Assembly: GCF_004341515.1 (NCBI RefSeq)
Contig: NZ_SLZF01000001.1
Location: forward strand, 744,001-808,000
From: Allobosea sp. BK604
Lineage (GTDB): Bacteria > Pseudomonadota > Alphaproteobacteria > Rhizobiales > Beijerinckiaceae
Direction: 5' to 3'
DNA length: 64,000 nt
Below, in pieces: positions 23,653 through 35,710 of this stretch. Made by a program: the position numbers and the translations under genes. The notes under the pieces are model-generated. The model ran no database searches and was not told the DNA's origin. It worked only from the letters and a program-made list of their open reading frames with translations. Within the stretch, counting starts at the first letter, position 1; every line of letters begins with the position of its first letter.

Positions 23653-25237
23653 TCTTGCCGGTGGTGGTCAGCGGCAGCTCCTCGCGAAAGGCGATCTCGC
23701 GCGGATATTCATGGGCCGAAAGCCGCTGGCGCACGAAGTCCTGAAGCTCGCCGACCAGCTCCGGCGAAGGCGAGATGCCCGGCTTCAGCACGATGAAGGC
23801 CTTGACGATCTCGGTGCGCAGCGCATCCGGCTTGCCGACCACCGCCGCTAGCGCGACTGCGCGATGCCGCAGCAGGCAATCCTCGATCTCGGCCGGGCCG
23901 ATACGATAGCCCGAGGAGGTGATGACGTCGTCGTCGCGGCCGACGAAATGGACATAGCCCTGCGCATCACTGACCGCCTGGTCGCCAGTCGTCATCCAGT
24001 CGCCGATGAATTTCTCCGCCGTCGCTTCGGGCCGGTTCCAATAGCCGAGGAACATCACCGGGTTCGGCCTCCGGATCGCGATCTGCCCTTCCTCCTCCGG
24101 CGCGCAGGGCGAGCCGTCCGGCCTGATCACCGCGACCTCATGGCCGGGCGTCGCCTTGCCGATATAGCCCGGCCGGCTGATGCCGATCGCGGCGCAGGAG
24201 GAGAGCACGAGGTTGCACTCGGTCTGGCCATAGGCCTCGTTGATGGTGAGGCCGAGCGCCTCCCGGCCCCATTCCAGCGTCTCGGCGCCAAGCGCCTCGC
24301 CAGCCGAGGCGATGGTGCGCAGTTTGAGGGCGAAGCGCTCTCGCGGCCGCTCGACCGCACGCAGCATCCTCAGCGCCGTCGGCGGGATGAAGGCATTGCG
24401 GATGCCGAGCTCGGCCATGAGCCCGAAAGCTGCCTCCGGATCAAACTTCGTTTGCGGCCAGGCCACGACCGGCACGCCGAAATGCAGCGCCGGCAAGAGC
24501 ATGTTGAGCAGCCCGCCGGCCCAGGCCCAGTCGGCCGGGGTCCAGGCGAGGTCGCCGGGCTGCGGCAGGAACTCGTGCACCATTTGCACGCCCGGCAAAT
24601 GCCCCAGCAGGACGCGATGGCCGTGCAAGGCGCCCTTGGGATTGCCGGTCGTGCCGGAGGTGTAGATCATCAGCGCCTGATCGTCGGGACCGGTCGCGAC
24701 TGGCGCGAAATCCGCGCTCGCCGCCGCGAGCAGGCGCTCCCAATCCTCGGCACCGGTATCGGCCCCGTCGGTCGAGACGATCAGCTCCAACTCGCGCGGC
24801 AATTCGGCAATCTGCCTCAGCTTGGCGAGGCCGGCAGCGTTGGTCACGATCGCCCTGGCGCCGGAATCGCCGAGGCGATAGGCCAGCGCATCGACGCCGA
24901 ACAGCGCCGCCAGCGGCACGGCGATCGCACCGAGCTTATAGGCGGCGAGATGCGAGACCAGCACCGCCCGCCCCTGCGGAAGCAGGATCGCGACCCGGTC
25001 ACCGGCACGAATACCGCGTGCCCGCAACGCATTGGCGAGCCTGTTCGACTGTGCCTTCAGCGTGCCGAACGTGACCGGCGCCGCGCTCTGGCCAGGTGCG
25101 ACCTCGATGATCGCGGTCCGCTCAGGCTCGTGTTCGGCCCAGCGGTCGCAGACATCGGCGGCGATATTGTAGCGCTCGGGAATCCGCCAGCGGAACGCGG
25201 CGCGCAGGCTGTCGTAATCGCGCAAGTCTGGCAGCAT
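23621..25237 (-). CDS. AMP-forming acyl-CoA synthetase
   Basis: An ANL-superfamily enzyme of 538 residues that activates a carboxylic acid through an acyl-adenylate. The AMP-binding P-loop is IYTSGTTGNPKGALHG, the adenine motif is NEAYGQTECN, the hinge is TGDQAVSDAQGYVHFVGRDD, and the catalytic C-terminal lysine is in LTTTGKIIRR. The family branch with AYGQTECN and ADWAWAGGLL is close to the acetyl-CoA-synthetase-like, medium-chain and aromatic acid ligases. The acid cannot be named. It ends in overlap with the convergent acyltransferase gene. Confidence 0.87.
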   Translation of the reverse strand: MLPDLRDYDSLRAAFRWRIPERYNIAADVCDRWAEHEPERTAIIEVAPGQSAAPVTFGTLKAQSNRLANALRARGIRAGDRVAILLPQGRAVLVSHLAAYKLGAIAVPLAALFGVDALAYRLGDSGARAIVTNAAGLAKLRQIAELPRELELIVSTDGADTGAEDWERLLAAASADFAPVATGPDDQALMIYTSGTTGNPKGALHGHRVLLGHLPGVQMVHEFLPQPGDLAWTPADWAWAGGLLNMLLPALHFGVPVVAWPQTKFDPEAAFGLMAELGIRNAFIPPTALRMLRAVERPRERFALKLRTIASAGEALGAETLEWGREALGLTINEAYGQTECNLVLSSCAAIGISRPGYIGKATPGHEVAVIRPDGSPCAPEEEGQIAIRRPNPVMFLGYWNRPEATAEKFIGDWMTTGDQAVSDAQGYVHFVGRDDDVITSSGYRIGPAEIEDCLLRHRAVALAAVVGKPDALRTEIVKAFIVLKPGISPSPELVGELQDFVRQRLSAHEYPREIAFREELPLTTTGKIIRRLLRAEA

Positions 25238-25381
25238 CGGGTCTGAAGCGAGAGTGATACGGGGGACGGTCTGGCGCCGTCGTCAAAGCGTCACGCTTCT
25301 AGCACCGCTCTTCGCCGCCCGCCATTCGCTTGCCGCCCTGCAGCCATTCGCCGCGAGCGAGCGCTCGCGGCCCCTGGGTTC

Positions 25382-26440
25382 TCAGAAGCCGCGCTCGGCC
25401 GGAGCCGGCAGGTAGCTGCCGGTGAAGGCCGCGCCGGCCTTCTCCTTGTCCCTGAACGGGGCTGCCAGCGCGAGCTGGTCAAGCGCCCGCGCCCAGCGCG
25501 CCGGATCGATTCCGCCGAGACCATTGGCCTTGGCCCAGGGCGTCATGACATTCTGGTCGATCGCCATCTTCAGCCGCTCGGCCTCGACCTCGGGCCTGGC
25601 GATGTCATTGCGCTGGACCACCAGCCTCGCGCCCAGATCGGGATCGGCAATCGCCGCCTTGATGCTCTTTGCGATCGCCCGCAGCAGCCCGCGCACCGCA
25701 TCCGGCTTCTCGGCCAGGAATTTTGGCGAGACCATCACGGCATTGCCGTAGAGTTCCACGCCGTAGTCCGCCATCAGCATGGTGACGATGTCCTCGGCTG
25801 GCACGCCGCGCGACTTGAGGGTGATATACGAGGAATGGGCGAAGCCGAACACGGCATCGACCTCTCCCGCCGCGAGCATTGGCTCACGCACCGGGAAGCC
25901 GACATTCTCCAGCCGGATCTTGCTGTCGTCGAGCTTGGTGACCGCCTTGAAGATCGGCCATTGTGCAAAGGCCGTGTCCAGCGCCGGAGCGCCGATCTTC
26001 TTGCCTTCGAGCGATTTCACATCGTTGGTGACGCCGCGGCTCTTGCGGGCGACGATGGAGAAAGCGGGGCGGTCATAGACCATCATCACCGCCTTCATGT
26101 CGATATTCGGATTCTCGTCGCGAAACCGGATGAGCGTGTTCACATCGCCAAAGCCGGCGTCGTAATTGCCCGAGGCCACGCGCGGGATCGTCTCCCGCGA
26201 GCCGTTGCCGGCATCGATGGTGACGTCGAGCCCTTCGGCTTGGAAATAGCCCTTCTCCTGCGCCATCAGGAACAGGGCGGCCGGACCCTCGAAGCGCCAG
26301 TCCAGCGTGAAGCGCACCGGCGTCTGGGCCGAGGCCGAATGCAGGCCGCTGAGACCGAGCATCGCGGCGATGAGTGCGCCAACCAGTTGCAGCCAGCGGC
26401 GCGGGCCATTCGCTCTCTGGATATTCGGCGCAGACATCAC
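25382..26440 (-). CDS. ABC transporter substrate-binding protein, NMT1/SsuA-like
   Basis: A periplasmic binding protein of 352 residues. The signal peptide covers about 39 residues and ends HSASA before QTPVRFTLDW. The core motifs LDWRFEGPAALFLMAQEKGY and FQAEGLDVTIDAGNGSRETI are those of the NMT1/THI5-SsuA-TauA group that binds sulfonates, pyrimidine precursors or similar compounds. No permease or ATPase gene is adjacent, which is unusual; it may serve a transporter encoded elsewhere. ATG codons at 26440 and 26437 are both possible. The 238-base gap upstream contains only a short palindrome, CGCGTCGCGACGCG, at 26642-26655. Confidence 0.85.
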   Translation of the reverse strand: MMSAPNIQRANGPRRWLQLVGALIAAMLGLSGLHSASAQTPVRFTLDWRFEGPAALFLMAQEKGYFQAEGLDVTIDAGNGSRETIPRVASGNYDAGFGDVNTLIRFRDENPNIDMKAVMMVYDRPAFSIVARKSRGVTNDVKSLEGKKIGAPALDTAFAQWPIFKAVTKLDDSKIRLENVGFPVREPMLAAGEVDAVFGFAHSSYITLKSRGVPAEDIVTMLMADYGVELYGNAVMVSPKFLAEKPDAVRGLLRAIAKSIKAAIADPDLGARLVVQRNDIARPEVEAERLKMAIDQNVMTPWAKANGLGGIDPARWARALDQLALAAPFRDKEKAGAAFTGSYLPAPAERGF

Positions 26441-26641
26441 AGCTCCGGCTTCGGCTCAGGCGAAAAGATCGGGGTGGGCAGCGAGGCTGCCGCCAGCCCA
26501 GCAAGGCCCATGCCGAGAAGCTTATGCGCTCGAGTGGACGCAACATCCTTCGTTCGAACGGGCCTGGTGCAGATCATGCAGGACCCACATGAACGCGGCA
26601 TTAAGCCAGCTTCGAGGGCTACGGTCCGTACTGGTCTTGAA

Positions 26642-26655
26642 CGCGTCGCGACGCG
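26642..26655. repeat. Perfect 14-base palindrome downstream of putR
   Basis: CGCGTCGCGACGCG is fully self-complementary and lies 24 bases beyond the putR stop codon, within the 238-base gap before the binding-protein gene. GAACGCGTCGCGACGCG-type sequences are frequent intergenic palindromes in Hyphomicrobiales. It has no uridine run, so a terminator role is only possible, not shown. Confidence 0.45.
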
Positions 26656-26678
26656 CTCCAAAATCAGTGTAGATCCTA

Positions 26679-27134
26679 TCAGAGCGGCAGCGCCCCGTCG
26701 GTCTTGACCTCCTCCATCACCGCATAGGTCCGCGTTTCCCGCACGGCCGGCAGCGCCAGCAGCACTTCGCCGAGAAAACGGCGATAGGCGTTCATGTCGG
26801 CGACGCGGGTCTTGACCAGATAATCGAAACCGCCTGCGACCATATGGCACTCCAGCACCTCCGGCGCCCGCTTCACGGAATTGGCGAAGCGCTCGAACGC
26901 GTCCGGCGTCGTCTTGTCGAGATAGACCTCGACGAAGACGAGCAGGTTCAAGCCCAGCTTCAGCGGATCGAGCGTGGCGCGATAGCCGGTGATGTAGCCG
27001 TCGCGGGAGAGCCGCTTCAGCCGCTCGCCCGTCGCGGTCGGCGACAACCCGACCTTCTCGGCAAGCTCGACGCCGGCAATGCGGCCGTCCGATTGCAGCA
27101 GCGAGAGGATGCGGCGGTCGGTGCGATCTAACAC
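26679..27134 (-). CDS. putR: Lrp/AsnC family regulator of proline catabolism
   Basis: A regulator of 151 residues with an N-terminal helix-turn-helix (LDRTDRRILSLLQSDGRIAG and VGLSPTATGERLKRLSRDGY) and a C-terminal RAM domain (FVEVYLDKTTPDAFERFANS, then GGFDYLVKTRVADMNAYRRF) that binds an amino acid. It is divergent from putA across 128 bases. In alphaproteobacteria this pairing is established: PutR activates putA in response to proline, replacing the DNA-binding domain of enterobacterial PutA. The assignment rests on family and position. Confidence 0.88.
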   Translation of the reverse strand: MLDRTDRRILSLLQSDGRIAGVELAEKVGLSPTATGERLKRLSRDGYITGYRATLDPLKLGLNLLVFVEVYLDKTTPDAFERFANSVKRAPEVLECHMVAGGFDYLVKTRVADMNAYRRFLGEVLLALPAVRETRTYAVMEEVKTDGALPL

Positions 27135-27154
27135 AGGATAATTCTCTATTGATT

Positions 27155-27173
27155 GAGACTCCTGTAGAGACTC
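27155..27173. promoter_or_regulatory. Candidate PutR site in the putR-putA gap
   Basis: The seven-base GAGACTC occurs twice (27155-27161 and 27167-27173), separated by CTGTA, in the gap between the divergent putR and putA genes. Lrp-family regulators commonly bind several phased sites. The spacing of 12 bases is close to, but not exactly, one helical turn. This is a candidate only. Confidence 0.4.
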
Positions 27174-27262
27174 TTACGCCAAACGGGCTGAAATGCCTAT
27201 TGATATCCCGCGAACTCGGAACGATTCTGCAGATCATCCCGCTTCCTCGTCTGGAGCTCGTC

Positions 27263-30200
27263 ATGGCCGCCCCCGCCCCTCGCCCAGCCGCTCATCCAGT
27301 GGCCGCCTTCCGCGCGCCCTATGCCGAGGATGACGCCGCGATTGCCGGTCGACTGCTGTCTGCTGCAAAGCGGGAGCCTGCTGCCAAAGCCCGGATCGAC
27401 CAGCGTGCCACCGGCCTGATCGAGGCGATCCGCAACCGCAAGGTCGGCCTGGGCGGCATCGAGGAATTGCTGCGCGAATATTCGCTCTCGACCAAGGAGG
27501 GCCTGGCGCTGATGGTGCTGGCCGAGGCGCTGCTGCGCGTGCCCGATGCCGCCACGGCCGACCGGTTGATCGAGGACAAGCTCGGCCAGGGTGATTTCGC
27601 CCATCACGAATCCAAGTCGGACGCCTTCCTGGTCTCGGCCTCGGCCTGGGCGCTCGGCATCACCTCGCGCATCATCCAGCCCGGCGAGACCCCGACCAGC
27701 ATCATCGGCAATCTCTCCAAGCGTCTCGGCCTGCCCGCCGTGCGCACCGCGACGCGCCAGGCGATGCGCGTCATGGGCAATCATTTCGTGCTCGGCCAGA
27801 CCATCGAGGAGGCGCTGAAGCGCGCCCGCTCCGGCTCCGGCAAGCTCTACCGCTATTCCTTCGACATGCTCGGCGAAGGCGCTCGCACGCAGGCCGATGC
27901 CGACCGCTATTTCGCCTCCTATACCGCCGCGATCGACGCCATCGGCCGCTCCGCCGGCAACGAGCCGCTGCCGAACCGGCCGGGCATCTCGGTCAAGCTC
28001 TCGGCCCTGCACCCGCGCTACGAGGCCACGAGCCATGAGCGCGTGCTGAGCGAACTCGTTCCCAAGGTCATCGATCTCGCGCGCAAGGCCAAGGCCTACG
28101 ATCTCAACTTCACCGTCGATGCCGAGGAGGCAGACCGGCTCGAACTCTCGCTCGATGTCATCGACGCCGTGATGGCCGATCCCTCGCTCGCCGGTTGGGA
28201 CGGTTTCGGCCTCGCCATCCAGGCCTATCAGAAGCGCGCCTCCGCGGTGATCGATCATATCGCGGCGCTGGCCGAGAGCCATGACCGGCGCCTGATGGTC
28301 CGCCTCGTCAAGGGCGCCTATTGGGATACCGAGCTGAAACGCGCCCAGGAGCGCGGCCTGCCCGACTATCCGGTCTTCACCCGCAAGGCGATGACCGACC
28401 TGAACTACGAGGCCTGCGCCAGGCAGCTTCTGGCGCTACGACCGCGCATCATCCCGCAATTCGCCACGCATAACGCGCTCACCGTCGCCACAGTCGCCGA
28501 GATGGCGGGAAATGCCGAGGGTTTCGAGTTCCAGCGCCTGCACGGCATGGGCGAGGCGCTTTACGAAAAGCTTCTGACCGAGAATGCCGGCTTTGCCTGC
28601 CGCACCTATGCGCCGGTCGGCGGCCATCAGGACCTGCTCGCCTATCTCGTGCGCCGCCTGCTCGAGAATGGCGCCAATTCCTCCTTCGTCAGCGTCTCCG
28701 GCGATCCCGACGTGCCGATCGCGCAATTGCTGGTGCCGCCGGCCGATCTGATCGGCTCGCCTGCCGGCGCGCGCCATCGCCGTATCCCGCTGCCCGCCGA
28801 CATGTATGGCGCGAGCCGCCGGAACTCGGCCGGCACGGAGCTCGGCGATGCCGCGAGCCTCGCCGCACTCGAGGCCGAGATCGCCACTGCCGCGGGCAAG
28901 CCGTTCCCACCTGCAACCGCGCTGATCGATGGCAAGCCGGAGGGCAAGCCGCCGTGCCCGGTCCTCTCGCCGATCGACGGCAAGCAGATCGGCACTGTCG
29001 CCGAAGCCGACGAGACGCTGGCCGACCGCGCCATGCTCGCCGCCAAGGCCGGCTTCCGCGCCTGGAGCGAGACGCCGGCCCGCAGCCGCGCAGCCGCCCT
29101 GCGCAAGGCCGCCGACCTGATGGAAGAGCGGCGCGGCCTGCTTCTCGCCCTGCTTCAGGCCGAGGCCGGCAAGACGCTCGACGACGCGATTTCCGAAGTG
29201 CGCGAGACCGTCGATTTCTGCCGCTACTACGCGGCCGAGGCCGAGGCGCATTTCGCCACGCCGCTTGTCCTGCCCGGCCCGACCGGTGAGGAGAACCGGC
29301 TGATCCTGCGCGGCCGCGGCCCCTTCCTCTGCATCGCGCCCTGGAATTTCCCACTCGCGATCTTCACCGGGCAAGTCGCCGCCGCCCTCGTCGCCGGCAA
29401 TAGCGTCGTCGCCAAGCCGGCGCCGCAGACACCGCTGCTCGCGACCGTCGCGGTGAAGCTCCTGCACGAGGCCGGCGTACCGGTGACCGCGCTGCAGCTC
29501 GTGCCCGGCGGCGGCGATGTCGGCGGCAGGCTCGTCGCCCATCCCGCCGTGGCCGGCGTCGCCTTCACCGGCTCGACTGCGACCGCGCGCAACATTAATC
29601 GCACGCTCGCCGCCAAGGACGGCCCGATCGTGCCGCTGATCGCCGAGACCGGCGGCCTCAACGCCATGATCGTCGATGCGACGGCCCTGCCCGAGCAGGT
29701 CTCGGACGATGTCGTGACCTCCGCCTTCCGCTCCGCCGGCCAACGCTGCTCGGCGCTACGTCTGCTCGTCGTGCAGGAGGACGTCGCCGACAAGGTGCTG
29801 GAGATGATCACGGGCGCCGCCAAGGAACTGAAGCTCGGCGATCCCCGCGCGCTCGACGTCCATGTCGGCCCTGTCATCGACGCGCCCGCCAAGCAGCGGC
29901 TCGACGCGCATGTCGCGGCGATGCGCAAGCTCGGCCGGCTCGAATGGGCGGGCTCCGAGCCCGGCCTGAGCGGCAACTATGTCGCGCCACATATCGTCAG
30001 GCTCGACAAGGTCGCAGACCTGACCCAGGAGCATTTCGGACCGATCCTGCACGTCGTGCGCTGGAAGGCCGGCGAGCTCGACAAGGTGATCGAGCAGATC
30101 GACGCGACCGGCTACGGCCTGACGCTCGGCGTCCACTCGCGGATCGAGACCACGGTCGAGCGCGTCGCCGAGCGGCTCTCCACCGGCAATGTCTATGTGA

Positions 30201-30379
30201 ACCGCAACATCATCGGCGCGGTCGTCGGCGTGCAGCCCTTTGGCGGCCACGGCCTCTCCGGCACCGGCCCCAAGGCCGGCGGCCCGCATTACCTCGCCCG
30301 CTTCGCCACCGAGCAGACCGTTACGATCAACACTGCGGCCGCCGGCGGAAATGCCAGCCTGATCGCAATGGGGGAATGA
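27263..30379 (+). CDS. putA: Bifunctional proline dehydrogenase / P5C dehydrogenase
   Basis: A membrane-associated flavoenzyme of 1038 residues that oxidises proline to glutamate. The PRODH barrel has SFDMLGEGARTQADADRYF, KLSALHPRYEA, VRLVKGAYWDTELKRAQERG and CRTYAPVGGHQDLLAYLVRR. The aldehyde dehydrogenase half has the catalytic cysteine in SAGQRCSALR, the glutamate in AETGGLNAM and PWNFPLAIFTGQ. There is no N-terminal ribbon-helix-helix domain, so it cannot repress its own gene; the divergent putR fits this. I chose the ATG at 27263, with GGAG seven bases upstream, over 27149, whose extension overlaps the regulatory region. It is convergent with the next gene, nine bases away. Confidence 0.94.
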   Translation: MAAPAPRPAAHPVAAFRAPYAEDDAAIAGRLLSAAKREPAAKARIDQRATGLIEAIRNRKVGLGGIEELLREYSLSTKEGLALMVLAEALLRVPDAATADRLIEDKLGQGDFAHHESKSDAFLVSASAWALGITSRIIQPGETPTSIIGNLSKRLGLPAVRTATRQAMRVMGNHFVLGQTIEEALKRARSGSGKLYRYSFDMLGEGARTQADADRYFASYTAAIDAIGRSAGNEPLPNRPGISVKLSALHPRYEATSHERVLSELVPKVIDLARKAKAYDLNFTVDAEEADRLELSLDVIDAVMADPSLAGWDGFGLAIQAYQKRASAVIDHIAALAESHDRRLMVRLVKGAYWDTELKRAQERGLPDYPVFTRKAMTDLNYEACARQLLALRPRIIPQFATHNALTVATVAEMAGNAEGFEFQRLHGMGEALYEKLLTENAGFACRTYAPVGGHQDLLAYLVRRLLENGANSSFVSVSGDPDVPIAQLLVPPADLIGSPAGARHRRIPLPADMYGASRRNSAGTELGDAASLAALEAEIATAAGKPFPPATALIDGKPEGKPPCPVLSPIDGKQIGTVAEADETLADRAMLAAKAGFRAWSETPARSRAAALRKAADLMEERRGLLLALLQAEAGKTLDDAISEVRETVDFCRYYAAEAEAHFATPLVLPGPTGEENRLILRGRGPFLCIAPWNFPLAIFTGQVAAALVAGNSVVAKPAPQTPLLATVAVKLLHEAGVPVTALQLVPGGGDVGGRLVAHPAVAGVAFTGSTATARNINRTLAAKDGPIVPLIAETGGLNAMIVDATALPEQVSDDVVTSAFRSAGQRCSALRLLVVQEDVADKVLEMITGAAKELKLGDPRALDVHVGPVIDAPAKQRLDAHVAAMRKLGRLEWAGSEPGLSGNYVAPHIVRLDKVADLTQEHFGPILHVVRWKAGELDKVIEQIDATGYGLTLGVHSRIETTVERVAERLSTGNVYVNRNIIGAVVGVQPFGGHGLSGTGPKAGGPHYLARFATEQTVTINTAAAGGNASLIAMGE

Positions 30380-30388
30380 GGCGGTCCG

Positions 30389-30841
30389 TCAGACATGCGG
30401 GATCGTCTGTTTGACGGCCCCGGCCACCTCGAGCGGGCAATGCGGGATCTTGTCGAGTCGGGGCCACAGCTCCGGATACATGTTCGCGATGCGCGCGCCC
30501 AGCCGAAGCACGAAGAAGGCGCTGCCGCCGAGCTTGCCGTTGCCGGTCGCGACGCTGACGCGTCCGTCCACCTGCGGATGGTTGATCGAGCGCTGGTGCA
30601 GCGTGATCGCCCGAACCAGCGGATCTGAATCCATGCCGGTACAGGCACCGCTCAGCGCGACCTGGCGGTAGATCTCCTTGCGATCGGGCGGCGTCTCCGC
30701 CTGGTCCGTGGCGAGCCGATAGTACCACTGGATGTAGAGCACATCGGTCCTGATATTGTTCTGCCCGCCCTTTCCGACGGAGCAGTCCACATTCCACAAG
30801 ATGTCGAAATGATTCCCGTCGGCGTGGAGATAAGCTTTCAT
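30389..30841 (-). CDS. Hypothetical protein of unknown family
   Basis: A protein of 150 residues that I do not recognise. It begins MKAYLHADGNHFDILWNVDC and includes VGKGGQNNIRTDVLYIQWYY and LHQRSINHPQVDGRVSVATG. It has three to four cysteines, no signal peptide and no membrane helix, and reads as a compact soluble protein. GAGG precedes the ATG at 30841. A longer frame to 31033 has no family features and crosses the atp terminator. It lies downstream of that terminator on the same strand and is convergent with putA. Codon use looks normal for the region, so I believe it is real. Confidence 0.7.
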   Translation of the reverse strand: MKAYLHADGNHFDILWNVDCSVGKGGQNNIRTDVLYIQWYYRLATDQAETPPDRKEIYRQVALSGACTGMDSDPLVRAITLHQRSINHPQVDGRVSVATGNGKLGGSAFFVLRLGARIANMYPELWPRLDKIPHCPLEVAGAVKQTIPHV

Positions 30842-31005
30842 GTCGACCTCGCGCGGATATGCAGTCACGCGAAGACTACAAGGCGTATCGCCGCCGTCTA
30901 CGGATCTTATGAGTAGGGAACTTTGCGCAGCGCGCAGCGATCGCCGTTGCGTCAGCCCGGACCACGCGTTCCCTCGGATCCGTCTCTCGTGGAGACGCGA
31001 ACAGC

Positions 31006-31030
31006 AAAAGGGCCGCTCACGCGGCCTTTT
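31006..31030 (-). terminator. Terminator of the ATP synthase operon
   Basis: Read on the minus strand, AAAAGGCCGC, loop GTGA, GCGGCCCTTTT forms a stem of about ten pairs (one bulged base) ending in a uridine run. It lies 25 bases after the atpC stop codon. The A-run on the other flank could make it work in both directions. Confidence 0.78.
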
Positions 31031-31054
31031 CAATACAGCGGATGGTGGCTGAGA

Positions 31055-31474
31055 TCAGTTCGCCCGGCGCTCTTCGAAGACCGCGCGGAATTCCTTGAGC
31101 TGTACGAGCTGGTCGTGCAGGCGGCGCTGCTCGCTCTCGTCCTCCGGCGCAGCCGCGAGGCGCGTTTCGGCGGTCAGGATTTCCTGATCGAGCACTGCGG
31201 TGTCGACATCTTCGATGAACTTGGCCTGCTCGGCCAGGATCGTCATGCCGGTCGGGTTGATCTCGACGATGCCGCCGGAAACGAAGAATTCCTTCCCATT
31301 GCTGGCATCGGTCTTGATCAGCACGAGAATGCCGGGCTTCAGCGTCGCGACGACCGGGGCATGACCGGCCAGAACCGTCATCTCGCCCTCGACCGCCGGC
31401 ACGATCACGCTGTTGACCTCACCCGAGAACAGGATGCTCTCCGGCGAGACGAGTTCGAATTTGAAGGTGGCCAT
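31055..31474 (-). CDS. atpC: ATP synthase F1 epsilon subunit
   Basis: A subunit of 139 residues of the central stalk. The beta-sandwich domain has FKFELVSPESILFSGEVNSV and VPAVEGEMTVLAGHAPVVATL, with GGIVEINPTGMTILAEQA after it. The C-terminal helical part regulates ATP hydrolysis. It is the last gene of atpHAGDC. The gap to atpD is unusually long, 157 bases, because a family-B repeat lies there. Confidence 0.93.
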   Translation of the reverse strand: MATFKFELVSPESILFSGEVNSVIVPAVEGEMTVLAGHAPVVATLKPGILVLIKTDASNGKEFFVSGGIVEINPTGMTILAEQAKFIEDVDTAVLDQEILTAETRLAAAPEDESEQRRLHDQLVQLKEFRAVFEERRAN

Positions 31475-31493
31475 CGGCGATCTCTCCCAGGCT

Positions 31494-31576
31494 CGTCATG
31501 GTCGGGCTTGACCCGACCATCTCTGAGACCAGTGCTCTCTTGTCCGGAGATTCTCGGGACAAGCCCGAGAATGACG
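31494..31576. repeat. Family-B repeat inside the atp operon (atpD-atpC gap)
   Basis: The repeat runs from CGTCATGGTCGGGCTTGACC to GACAAGCCCGAGAATGACG, with complementary ends. It contains the sub-motifs GACCCGACCATC and GGAGATTCTCGGGACAAGCC and so is a diverged member of family B. As RNA it would form a strong hairpin between atpD and atpC and could reduce atpC expression or stabilise the upstream message. Confidence 0.72.
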
Positions 31577-31631
31577 TTTGCTACGCCCCGAAGTTCCGCC
31601 TGCGGCAGCCCGAGAGGCGTGGCTGTAAGCC

Positions 31632-33167
<1,536 letters not shown>

Positions 33168-33174
33168 CTAGGCG

Positions 33175-34044
33175 TTACAGCGCTTCCGCGCCGGAGATGA
33201 TTTCGATGAGTTCCTTGGTGATCATCGCCTGACGCGAGCGATTATAGAGCTGCGTCTGCTTCTTGATCATTTCGCCGGCGTTGCGCGTGGCGGAGTCCAT
33301 CGCCGACATGCGCGCGCCCTGCTCGGAGGCGGCATTCTCGAGGATGGCGCGCAGCACCTGGACGGTCAGGTTGCGCGGCAGCAGCGTCTCGAGGATCTCG
33401 GTCTCGTCGGGCTCGTAATCATAGACCGACTCACTCTTGGCGGTGCCCGCCTCGATCTGCGCCGGGATGATCTGCTGCGCCGTCGGGATCTGCGAGATCA
33501 CCGACCTGAACTTCGAGAAGAATAGGGTCGCGACGTCGAACTCACCGGCATTGAAGCGGGCGAGGATGTTCTGCGCGATCGCCTCGGCATTGACGAAGCC
33601 GACCTGCTTGAAGCCGCGCAGATCGACGACCTCGATGATATCCGCGCTGAACTGCCGGCGCAGGATGTCATAGCCCTTCTTGCCGACGCAGATGATCTTG
33701 ACCGTCTTGCCTTCGGCCTTGAGCGCCAGCGCCTTGTCGCGCGCCAGACGGGCGATCGACGAGTTGAAGGCGCCGCACAGGCCGCGCTCGGCCGTGCAGA
33801 CCACCAGCAGATGCACCTTGTCGGCGCCCGTGCCGGCGATCAGCTTCGGCGCGCTGCTGCCGGTGACGCCGCCCGCGAGATTGGCCAGCACCTGTTCCAT
33901 GCGCTCGGCATAGGGGCGTGCCGCCTCGGCCGCGGCTTGGGCGCGGCGCAGCTTCGCGGCCGCGACCATCTGCATGGCCTTGGTGATCTTCTGCGTCGCC
34001 TTCACCGAGGCGATGCGGTTTCTAAGGTCCTTCAAAGAAGGCAT
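33175..34044 (-). CDS. atpG: ATP synthase F1 gamma subunit
   Basis: The rotor shaft subunit, 289 residues. The N-terminal helix is [20 protein letters not shown], followed by [16 protein letters not shown]. The ending [20 protein letters not shown] is the C-terminal helix that inserts in the alpha/beta hexamer. The length is normal. The gap from atpA, 136 bases, holds a family-B repeat. Confidence 0.95.
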   Translation of the reverse strand: MPSLKDLRNRIASVKATQKITKAMQMVAAAKLRRAQAAAEAARPYAERMEQVLANLAGGVTGSSAPKLIAGTGADKVHLLVVCTAERGLCGAFNSSIARLARDKALALKAEGKTVKIICVGKKGYDILRRQFSADIIEVVDLRGFKQVGFVNAEAIAQNILARFNAGEFDVATLFFSKFRSVISQIPTAQQIIPAQIEAGTAKSESVYDYEPDETEILETLLPRNLTVQVLRAILENAASEQGARMSAMDSATRNAGEMIKKQTQLYNRSRQAMITKELIEIISGAEAL

Positions 34045-34059
34045 CTGGCGCTCTCACTC

Positions 34060-34172
34060 CGTCATGGTCGACCTTGCGTCGACCATCCACGTCTTGAACC
34101 TCGATCTCACCTGCCACGCCCGCCGCATTCGCTGCGAAGACGTGGATGGTCGGGACAGACCCGACCATGACG
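34060..34172. repeat. Family-B repeat inside the atp operon (atpA-atpG gap)
   Basis: It runs from CGTCATGGTCGACCTTGCG, through GACCATCCACGTCTTGAACC, to GACAGACCCGACCATGACG. The internal ACGTCTT...AAGACGT and GACCATCCACG...CGTGGATGGTC segments are complementary, so nearly the full length can fold back. It fills most of the gap between atpA and atpG. Confidence 0.8.
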
Positions 34173-34180
34173 CCTGCGGA

Positions 34181-35709
<1,529 letters not shown>

Positions 35710-35710
<1 letters not shown>

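Noticed and set aside
26437..27264. A 275-residue minus-strand frame spanning putR and the gap after it.
   Set aside because: It overlaps putR in another frame and passes through a palindromic intergenic repeat; no conserved motif was seen.
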